Assembly: GCF_002015115.1 (NCBI RefSeq) | Contig: NZ_MUYA01000013.1 | Span: 1-64,000 of the forward strand | From: Haemophilus paracuniculus | Lineage (GTDB): Bacteria > Pseudomonadota > Gammaproteobacteria > Enterobacterales > Pasteurellaceae | Length of the DNA stretch: 64,000 nucleotides | Reading direction: 5' to 3' | In this document: positions 7,825-14,071 of the stretch, one piece after another | How positions within the stretch are numbered: position 1 is the stretch's first letter | Layout of the letters: every line of letters begins with the position of its first letter | Program-made: the position numbers and the translations under genes | The notes under the pieces: generated by a model | Seen by the model: only the letters and a program-made list of their open reading frames with translations | Database searches by the model: none | What the model was told of the DNA's origin: nothing

Positions 7825-7828
7825 TTGA

Positions 7829-7966
7829 TTATTCTGCCTGTTTACAGCATTTTTCTGCGGTACAACGGCAGTTTTCGCAACAAGGTGTTTCTTTACAGAA
7901 GCATTGTTCTGGGGTGCAACGGCAATTTTCGCAACAAGGTGTGCAGGTACATTGATGAACTTTCAT
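7829..7966 (-). CDS. Metallothionein-like cysteine-rich protein
   Basis: 45 residues starting MKVHQCTCTPCCENCRC, with 14 cysteines (about 31 per cent) in C-x-C, C-C and C-x-x-C spacings. The segment TPCCENCRCT is repeated almost exactly (TPCCENCRCTPEQC and TPCCENCRCTAEKC), so the protein is a tandem duplication. There is no signal peptide, which fits a cytosolic metal-buffering thiol cluster. The start at 7966 is set by AGAGGAATTAACA before the ATG; an upstream ATG in the same frame at 8011 lies at the promoter's expected transcription start. It is divergent from a MerR regulator, with a MerR-type 19-base-spacer promoter between them. The sequence does not match the BmtA/SmtA zinc type that I know. 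Confidence 0.8.
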   Translation of the reverse strand: MKVHQCTCTPCCENCRCTPEQCFCKETPCCENCRCTAEKCCKQAE

Positions 7967-8021
7967 TGTTAATTCCTCTGTTTGTGAATAAAAAGCTGGC
8001 TTGGATTGCACCAGCGTTTTT

Positions 8022-8052
8022 AGGATAATCCTTTACCCAAGGTAAAGGTCAA
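8022..8052 (-). promoter_or_regulatory. MerR-type promoter and operator of the metallothionein gene
   Basis: On the minus strand TTGACC (8047-8052), 19 bases, TATCCT (8022-8027). The spacer holds a perfect dyad CCTTTACC caa GGTAAAGG (8030-8048). The CCTT...AAGG ends resemble CueR operators. The ACCCAAGGT core is shared with the DUF305 promoter. Confidence 0.8.
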
Positions 8053-8069
8053 GTAGGCAAAATAAAAAA

Positions 8070-8459
8070 ATGAAAATAAAACAAGTAACGGATTTAACAG
8101 GGCTTTCCGCCAAGCAAATTCGAGATTATGAAAAACATCAATTATTGCCCAAAGTAGCAAGAACCGAGGCAGGCTATCGGGATTACGACAAAAACGATGT
8201 GGAACGGCTGAAATTTATTCATCACGCCAGAGAGGTTGGTTTTTCTATCGCCCATATAAAAACCTTGCTATTATTATGGGATAATCCATCTAATAGCCAA
8301 TGCCGTGAAGTCAAGCAATTGACCCACGAGCATTTGCAATTTCTCACCGAAAAAATCGCCCAACTTGACGCAATGCGACAAAAACTACAAAACTGGTACG
8401 ACCGCTGTGCCGGCGATGAAAATGCCGATTGTGCAATTTTGGATCAGTTAAATCCCTAA
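8070..8459 (+). CDS. MerR-family metal-responsive regulator (CueR-like)
   Basis: 129 residues. N-terminal MerR winged helix (IKQVTDLTGLSAKQIRDYEK, then GYRDYDKNDVERLKFI), a dimerisation helix, and a C-terminal metal loop CAGDENADC with seven residues between the two cysteines. This spacing is that of CueR (Cys112, Cys120). However, the residue that aligns with CueR Ser77, before the R-E-V-K stretch, is cysteine here (NSQCREVK), which is typical of divalent-metal sensors such as ZntR and CadR. Metal specificity is therefore uncertain between Cu(I) and Zn/Cd/Pb. It is divergent from the metallothionein gene. The ATG has no strong ribosome site. Confidence 0.85.
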   Translation: MKIKQVTDLTGLSAKQIRDYEKHQLLPKVARTEAGYRDYDKNDVERLKFIHHAREVGFSIAHIKTLLLLWDNPSNSQCREVKQLTHEHLQFLTEKIAQLDAMRQKLQNWYDRCAGDENADCAILDQLNP

Positions 8460-8513
8460 CAAAACAAGCGGTACGATCCGTCAAAATTTTTACAAATCCC
8501 ACCGCTTACGAGA

Positions 8514-8718
8514 TTAGTATTTTAAGATTTCCCCCTCTCTCGGCACAGCGACTTGGTTTTGTAAGCCTTGCTCTTTCACGAGCTGACGCATTTCATCGCT
8601 GGTAACGGTGGCGTGGTTTACGGCGTCCATATGCACCACCACCACTTTGGCGTTCGGGGCGGTTTTCACCATTCTCGGCACGTCTTCTTTGCCCATAATG
8701 ATGCCGCCGTCCATTATG
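8514..8718 (-). pseudogene. 3' remnant of an MBL-fold hydrolase gene
   Basis: The minus-strand frame ends with IIMGKEDVPRMVKTAPNAKV, VVVHMDAVNHATV and a short tail, which is the C-terminus of a metal-dependent MBL-fold (UlaG/YtnP-like) hydrolase. The last His region (DAVNHATV) is present but the first two thirds of the protein, including the H-x-H-x-D-H motif, are absent. The homologous part stops near 8718, where an oppositely oriented AraC-type fragment begins. Both genes lack their 5' ends, so one deletion of the shared promoter region is the simplest explanation. Confidence 0.65.
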
Positions 8719-9236
8719 TTGATGATGATCGGCTGATTACCTCGGCTGGCACGGCGGCAAGTTTGGATTGCTGTTTGTATATCGTGCGGCAATTTTGCGG
8801 CAGTCGCATTGCGAATAAAATCGCCCGAATGATGGTCGTGCCGCCCCACCGAGAGGGCGGACAGGCTCAATTTATCGATCATCCCTTGCCGACCGCCAGC
8901 AAGGATCAGCAAATCAATCAACTACTGGCAAAAATTCAGCAAAATCCGACCGCTTGCTACCGCATTGATGAGCTTGCCACAGAGTTGGCAATGAGCCGCC
9001 GTACCTTTACCCGCCATTTCCAAAAGGCAACTGGCACGAGCCTGACCCAGTGGATTATTCAACTTCGCCTACAAAACAGCCTGCTATTATTAGAAAATAC
9101 CTCATTATCCATTGAGCAAATCAGCGAGCAAGTCGGCTTTCAAACAGCGGTTAGCTTCCGCCAACATTTCAAAGCCCGCTACCGCGTCAGCCCGAATGAT
9201 TGGCGGAAAACCTTTGTCGGCTCGCAAGGGGTATGA
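8712..9236 (+). pseudogene. 3' remnant of a GlxA/AraC-family regulator gene
   Basis: From about 8712 the plus-strand frame reads HYVDDDRLITSAGTAASLD, then VVPPHREGGQAQF and a complete AraC helix-turn-helix pair (ELAMSRRTFTRHFQKATG and ISEQVGFQTAVSFRQHF). This is the C-terminal half of the DJ-1/PfpI-AraC regulator family. The N-terminal amidase-like domain is missing and no start site precedes the fragment. It abuts the oppositely oriented hydrolase remnant, consistent with a deletion between two divergent genes. A truncated DNA-binding domain could still be made from an internal start, but nothing supports that. Confidence 0.7.
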
Positions 9237-9241
9237 TTTTG

Positions 9242-10324
9242 CTAAATTTTGCAGCGATATTGCAGGATAAAGTCGGCAATTTGCGGGATTTGGTTGAGAT
9301 CGAGACAAGGCAGATCACACTTGATCGGATAATCGGTGGCGTAGGCGACCGTCCATTGATCCTGCTCGGGCAGTGGGCGATCCAGATCTCGGCGGTGCAG
9401 TTGGATCTTCGGGATCGGTTCGTGTTTAAAACCCTCAACCAAAATCAGATCCACCTGTTGCGGATCGAACTGGGCTAATATGTCTGAAAATCCGACCGCT
9501 TGCGAGGTTTCGCACATCAACGCCCAACGCTGATCGCAGACGATCATCGTAGGGTTCGCCCCCGCCAAACGCAGGCGGTGGCTATCTTTGCCCGCTTTAT
9601 CCACCTCAACATTATGGTGCGAATGTTTAATCAGCCCCACTCGCAAGTTGCAGGCGGTTAATTCGGGGATCAGCTTTTCCAACAACGTGGTTTTGCCCGT
9701 GCCGCTGTATCCCGTAATCGCAAGGGTCGGAATCGCACTCGGCAGGCGTGGCGTAGCGAGATCGGCAAGGGTGTTGAAATTTTGGAAAGCGGTGGCTTGC
9801 TCGGAAAAATCAACCGCCACACTCTTTTGCGATTGGAAAAAATGCAGTAAACGGCGTTCGCCTTGGGCGAGGTAATTTTGTAACGCTGGCATAACGGCAC
9901 GGTGCAAAATGGCACAAGTGGGGTGCGGACGCTCACCATCGTGGGCGTAGGCAATCTGGGCTTGGTTGATCCGCAAAGCGGTGTGCAATTTGGCGGCGAG
10001 ATTGTGTGGCACAAAAGGGGCATCGCAAGGGACGAACAAAATCAGATCGCTGTCGATCTGTTCAAAAGCGGACAACATTCCGCTCAATGCCCCCTGAAAA
10101 TTAGGCAAGTGATCAGAATAAAACGGCAAATCGGGAAACTGGGCTTGATAATCCGCCAGCGAGCGGTTGATATTAAGCCAAATGGTGTCGATTTGTGGCG
10201 AAAGTCGTGCTAAAAGATGCGAAATTAACGGTTTTCCCTGTAAAAGTTGCAAACCTTTCTCAACCCCATTCATTCGGCGAGCCAGTCCGCCTGCTAAAAT
10301 TACGGCAGAAATTTGCGGTTTCAT
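9242..10324 (-). CDS. mobAB: MobA-MobB fusion: molybdopterin guanylyltransferase plus GTP-binding partner
   Basis: 360 residues. The first part (about 1-190) is MobA: AVILAGGLARRMNGVEKGLQ, then the FVPCDAPF metal/GTP motif. It links GMP to molybdopterin to form the bis-MGD cofactor. The second part (about 195-360) is MobB with the P-loop ITGYSGTGKTTLLEKL, the KHSHHN motif and DLILVEGFKHEPIPKI. In Escherichia coli the two are separate adjacent genes; here they are fused into one polypeptide. The divergent neighbour is yihD and then dsbA, which keeps the enterobacterial mob-yihD-dsbA neighbourhood. The product serves anaerobic molybdoenzymes. Confidence 0.92.
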   Translation of the reverse strand: MKPQISAVILAGGLARRMNGVEKGLQLLQGKPLISHLLARLSPQIDTIWLNINRSLADYQAQFPDLPFYSDHLPNFQGALSGMLSAFEQIDSDLILFVPCDAPFVPHNLAAKLHTALRINQAQIAYAHDGERPHPTCAILHRAVMPALQNYLAQGERRLLHFFQSQKSVAVDFSEQATAFQNFNTLADLATPRLPSAIPTLAITGYSGTGKTTLLEKLIPELTACNLRVGLIKHSHHNVEVDKAGKDSHRLRLAGANPTMIVCDQRWALMCETSQAVGFSDILAQFDPQQVDLILVEGFKHEPIPKIQLHRRDLDRPLPEQDQWTVAYATDYPIKCDLPCLDLNQIPQIADFILQYRCKI

Positions 10325-10403
10325 TTTATCCCCTAAGTGGTAAAAAGAGGGCTGAAAGTATATAATTCCCCCCGTTTTGCAACAAGCAATTTAAGGATTA
10401 AAA

Positions 10404-10673
10404 ATGAAATGTAAACGTTTAGAAGAGTTGTTGGAATTACTCGGCGATCATTGGCGACAAAACCCCGATTTGCATTTGATCGATATTCTGCAACAGCTTT
10501 CGGTGGAAGTGGGCAAGCCCGATGATTACCCTGCCCTGCGTGATGAGGTGTTGATTTATCAGCTCAAAATGCGAAATGCGGATAAATTCGAGCCAATCCC
10601 TGGCATTAAAAAAGATTATGAAGATGATTTTAAAACCGCTTTATTAAAAGCTCGCGGAATTTTAAAAGATTGA
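10404..10673 (+). CDS. yihD: YihD family protein
   Basis: 89 residues, the full length of the YihD (DUF1040) family, starting MKCKRLEELLELLGDHWRQN and with PDDYPALRDEVLIYQLKM in the middle. The role is unknown. It is small, acidic and cytosolic with no signal peptide. It lies divergent from mobAB and upstream of dsbA, the same neighbourhood as in E. coli except that the kinase gene srkA is missing between yihD and dsbA. The ATG at 10404 follows AAGGATTAAAA. Confidence 0.88.
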   Translation: MKCKRLEELLELLGDHWRQNPDLHLIDILQQLSVEVGKPDDYPALRDEVLIYQLKMRNADKFEPIPGIKKDYEDDFKTALLKARGILKD

Positions 10674-10686
10674 TGTTGTCAAAACG

Positions 10687-10712
10687 GCGTGCTTTTCGCA
10701 CGCAGATTTTTT
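10687..10712 (+). terminator. Hairpin between yihD and dsbA
   Basis: GCGTGC ttttc GCACGC followed by AGATTTTTTATTT: a terminator or attenuator, so dsbA may depend partly on its own promoter. Confidence 0.55.
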
Positions 10713-10736
10713 ATTTCATTCTCAACAGGAAACCCT

Positions 10737-11372
10737 ATGAAAAAGACCTTTAAAATGACCCTCGTGGCATTATCTGGCTTACTTGCATTCAACACAACAG
10801 CCGTGGCGGCAGATCCAACCGCAGGTAAAGAATACCTCGAAATCCGCCAAGCCCCGTCAGCACAAAAAGAAGTGGTGGAATTTTTCTCATTCTACTGCCC
10901 TCATTGCTACAATTTTGAAATGCAATATAAAATCCCAAGTAAAATCAAAGCGGCGTTACCAAAAGATGCGAAATTAGTGCAATATCACGTGAATTTTGCG
11001 GGCAGACAGTCGGAAAACTTAACCCGTGCGTGGGCGTTAGCAATGGCGTTAGGCGTGGAAGACAAAGTGAAAACCGACCTGTTTGAAGGGGCGCAAAAAA
11101 ATACATTCCAATCAATGGACGACATTCGTGCGGTGTTCCTCAAAAACGGCATTACTGCCGAACAATTTGACGGCGGCATCAACAGCTTTGCAGTAAACGG
11201 TTTAGTCAATAAACAAGAAAAATTAGCGGAAGATTTCAAAGTGGATTCCGTGCCAACGTTCTTCGTAAACGACAAATATAAACTCAATATGGAAGGTTTC
11301 TCGGATTCAAAAGATAACGATGATTTCATCAAACGTTATGTGGATACCACGATTTTCTTATTGAATAAATAA
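10737..11372 (+). CDS. dsbA: Thiol:disulfide interchange protein DsbA
   Basis: 211 residues from the ATG at 10737, preceded by AACAGGAAACCCT. Signal peptide MKKTFKMTLVALSGLLAFNTTAVA with cleavage before ADPTAG. The mature thioredoxin-fold protein has the DsbA active site FYCPHCYNFE and the cis-proline loop DSVPTFFVNDKY. It introduces disulfide bonds into exported proteins in the periplasm and is reoxidised by DsbB. Exported pseudopilins and outer-membrane proteins encoded elsewhere in this window are plausible clients. A terminator made of two uptake sequences follows. Unlike the broken DsbA-like gene at 6715, this one is intact. Confidence 0.95.
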   Translation: MKKTFKMTLVALSGLLAFNTTAVAADPTAGKEYLEIRQAPSAQKEVVEFFSFYCPHCYNFEMQYKIPSKIKAALPKDAKLVQYHVNFAGRQSENLTRAWALAMALGVEDKVKTDLFEGAQKNTFQSMDDIRAVFLKNGITAEQFDGGINSFAVNGLVNKQEKLAEDFKVDSVPTFFVNDKYKLNMEGFSDSKDNDDFIKRYVDTTIFLLNK

Positions 11373-11387
11373 TTTTCAATAAACAAG

Positions 11388-11419
11388 CGGTCAGATTTGA
11401 AAAAATCTGACCGTTTTTT
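11388..11419. terminator. Terminator built from inverted uptake sequences
   Basis: CGGTCAGATTT gaaa AAATCTGACCG followed by TTTTTT. The arms are two inverted uptake signal sequences. It lies between the convergent dsbA and pdxY genes. Confidence 0.85.
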
Positions 11420-11420
11420 A

Positions 11421-12284
11421 TTAGGCAATTTTTATCGCACGATATTGGCTTTTCGGCTCAACAATCAAATGCCTTGCTTTGATGATTTGCAATTCGTATT
11501 TGCCACTTTCGGCGGTAACGCTCATTACATCATTGACGGCGTTGGCGGTGTGTTCAAAGGCTTCGAGGTCGGTTTTGCCGTTGAGTAAATTGGCGAGAAA
11601 CAGACCGCTTGTTAAGTCGCCCACACCCACGGGATCTTTGGCGGCGAAGTGGTGCAGTGGGCGGCTGATGTGGAAAATGCCCTCGGCATTGGCGAGGATC
11701 ATTTCAAACTGGCTCGGATCTTTGCCGACTTTGCTCAAATGTTTAACCAGCACCCGTTTCGCCCCTTTGTCGCGGATAAATTTGATTGCGACGAGGGCTT
11801 GTTCAAAATTTTCCACGGGTAAGCCCGTCAGCTCTCGTAATTCCACCAAATTCGGGGCGATGATGTCGGCTTTCGCCATTGCGTGATCTCGCAGAAATTC
11901 CGCCACGCCGTCCGCCACGATACAGCCCTTGTCGGGGTGTCCCATTACGGGGTCGCAAAAATAGATCGCATTTGGGTTGAGGGCTTTGATTTTCTCGACC
12001 GCCGCCAAAATTTCCGCCCCTTGCTCGGCGGCACCGATGTAGCCCGATAACACCGCATCGCACTCGTGCAACGCCTCAATCTCGGCAATCCCTTGGGCGA
12101 TTTCTCCGATTTGAGCAGGCGGAATCACCATTCCTTTCCATTTGCCATATTGAGTATGGTTGGAAAATTGAACAGTGTTCAACGCCCAAACGTCCACGCC
12201 GAGCAACTGCATCGGGAACGTGGCGGCTTTGTTGCCTGCGTAGCCATAGACAACATGGGATTGAATTGAGAGTACATTTTTCAT
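11421..12284 (-). CDS. pdxY: Pyridoxal kinase PdxY
   Basis: 287 residues, the exact length usual for PdxY. Ribokinase-like fold with the N-terminal [19 protein letters not shown] substrate loop, [28 protein letters not shown] and the catalytic [13 protein letters not shown] near residue 220. It phosphorylates pyridoxal in the B6 salvage pathway in the cytosol. The gene stands alone, bounded by inverted uptake-sequence hairpins on both sides. The start at 12284 is preceded by AAAAGGAGATTTA, a strong ribosome site. Confidence 0.93.
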   Translation of the reverse strand: MKNVLSIQSHVVYGYAGNKAATFPMQLLGVDVWALNTVQFSNHTQYGKWKGMVIPPAQIGEIAQGIAEIEALHECDAVLSGYIGAAEQGAEILAAVEKIKALNPNAIYFCDPVMGHPDKGCIVADGVAEFLRDHAMAKADIIAPNLVELRELTGLPVENFEQALVAIKFIRDKGAKRVLVKHLSKVGKDPSQFEMILANAEGIFHISRPLHHFAAKDPVGVGDLTSGLFLANLLNGKTDLEAFEHTANAVNDVMSVTAESGKYELQIIKARHLIVEPKSQYRAIKIA

Positions 12285-12302
12285 TAAATCTCCTTTTAGA
12301 TC

Positions 12303-12354
12303 AAAAAAACAAGCGGTCAGATTTCGCGAAATTTCGGAAAATCTGACCGCTTGT
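12303..12354 (-). terminator. Uptake-sequence terminator after dppA
   Basis: Inverted 16-bp arms (ACAAGCGGTCAGATTT and its complement) with a T7 run at the minus-strand 3' side, just after the dppA stop. Confidence 0.75.
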
Positions 12355-12359
12355 AAGGG

Positions 12360-13952
12360 TTAGTCGGCTAATTTAGTGCCGTAGAGGTAGGTGTAACCAA
12401 ACGGGCTTTGTTTGTAGTCAATCACTCGCTTGCTGGTTGGGGCGAAGTTGATTGAGTGTGCCACGTTGATCCACGGGGCTTGCTCTTTTAACAAGACTTG
12501 GGCTTGTTCGTAGAGTTTCGCACGTTCGCCTTTGTCGGATAAACCGATCGCTTTGTCGAGTAAGGCATCAAGTTCGGCGTTTTTGAAACGGGCGTAGTTG
12601 CTGTTGCCGATGTTGGCGGAACCGAACAGTGGCGAGAGGAAGTTGTCTGGGTCGCCGTTATCGCCCGACCAGCCGTAAGTCCCTGCGGTGAGTTCGCCTG
12701 CTTTGGTGCGTTTGATGTAGTCGCCCCATTCGTAAGTTACCAATTTCGCTTTCACGCCGATTTTTTCCCAGTCGCTTTGGATAATTTCCGACATACGGCG
12801 TGGGTTCGGGTTAGAGGCTCGCACCACAGGTTGCACCCAAAGTTCCGTTTCAAAACCGTTCGGGTAGCCTGCTTCGGCGAGTAATTGCTTCGCTTTTTCT
12901 GGGTTATATTCATCGTCTTTGATTGCGTTGTTGTAACCCCAAATCGTTGGTGGCAGCGGATTTTTCGCCGCTACGCCAGCCCCTTGATAAACGATGTCGA
13001 TGATCGCTTTTTTATCCACCGCATAGTTCAAGGCTTGACGCACTTTCACATTGTCAAACGGGGCTTTTTCAGTGTTGAACGCCACATAAGCGATGTTCAA
13101 GCCCTCTTGTGAAAGCAAGTTCACTTTCGGATCGGTTTTCATTTTGGCGATGTCGGTCGCATTCGGGAAATCAATTAAATCGCAACTACCCGCTTGTAAT
13201 TTAGCGTAACGGGTGGTCGCATCTGGCACAATTTCAAACACGAGGCGATCAATATCCGCTTTGCCTTTCCAATAATCTTTGTTCGCCAAATAGCGGCTAC
13301 GCTGATCAAGCTGATAACCAGCAAACACGAACGGACCTGTGCCGATTGGGTCGGTGTCGATGGTTTCAGGCTTGCCCGCTTGCAACATTTTATCCGCATA
13401 TTCCGCTGAATAAATTGAGATGAAATCCATTCCTAAGCTGGAAAGGAAAGTCGCATCTTTCTTATTAAGGGTGATTTTGACCGTGTAGTCGTCCACTTTT
13501 TCCACCGATTTCAACAAATCAGGGAATTTCATCGCTTTGAAATAAGGATAGGTGGCGTTAGACACCTTGTGGTAAGGGTGATTTGGGTCGAATTGGCGGT
13601 TGAACGAGAACACTACATCGTCCGCATTAAAATCACGGCTCGGGTTGAACACTTTATTGGAATGGAATTTCACGCCTTTACGCAGTTTGAACGTGTAAGT
13701 TAAACCGTCTTCGCTCACTTCCCAACTCTCTGCCAACGCTGGCTCGATCTCGGTTGAGCCACGTTTAAATTCCACAAGACGGTTATACACCTGTTGCGAA
13801 CTCGCATTGTAAGAAATACCGTCCATCACCAATGCAGGACTAAACCCACTCGGCGAACGGCTAACGCAGTTAATAAAAGTTTTATCGGCGGCTTGTGCCA
13901 CGGTTGATCCAACGAGTGCCGTTGCAATCAAAGTTAATTTGGTTAATTTCAT
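12360..13952 (-). CDS. dppA: Periplasmic dipeptide/heme-binding protein DppA
   Basis: 530 residues from the ATG at 13952 (ribosome site AGAGGCAAT). Signal peptide MKLTKLTLIATALVGSTVAQA with a type I cleavage site and no lipobox cysteine. The mature protein is a class C (SBP_5) solute-binding protein: VYNRLVEFKRGSTEIEPALA, WEVSEDGLTYTFKLRKGVKF and NADDVVFSFNRQFDPNHPYH are close to E. coli DppA. It captures dipeptides, and homologues in Haemophilus (HbpA) and E. coli also bind heme, for a Dpp ABC importer. No dppBCDF genes are nearby, so the transporter must be encoded elsewhere. Frames upstream of 13952 lack a ribosome site. Confidence 0.88.
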   Translation of the reverse strand: MKLTKLTLIATALVGSTVAQAADKTFINCVSRSPSGFSPALVMDGISYNASSQQVYNRLVEFKRGSTEIEPALAESWEVSEDGLTYTFKLRKGVKFHSNKVFNPSRDFNADDVVFSFNRQFDPNHPYHKVSNATYPYFKAMKFPDLLKSVEKVDDYTVKITLNKKDATFLSSLGMDFISIYSAEYADKMLQAGKPETIDTDPIGTGPFVFAGYQLDQRSRYLANKDYWKGKADIDRLVFEIVPDATTRYAKLQAGSCDLIDFPNATDIAKMKTDPKVNLLSQEGLNIAYVAFNTEKAPFDNVKVRQALNYAVDKKAIIDIVYQGAGVAAKNPLPPTIWGYNNAIKDDEYNPEKAKQLLAEAGYPNGFETELWVQPVVRASNPNPRRMSEIIQSDWEKIGVKAKLVTYEWGDYIKRTKAGELTAGTYGWSGDNGDPDNFLSPLFGSANIGNSNYARFKNAELDALLDKAIGLSDKGERAKLYEQAQVLLKEQAPWINVAHSINFAPTSKRVIDYKQSPFGYTYLYGTKLAD

Positions 13953-14071
13953 ATTGCCTCTGTTAAAGAAAGGTTGCAAATTGCGGGCAAGATTACCCTT
14001 TATTGGTGCGTGAGTAAATAACAAAAGCCAAGTTTATATAACGAAAAATTATATTAACTTGGCTTAAATCG

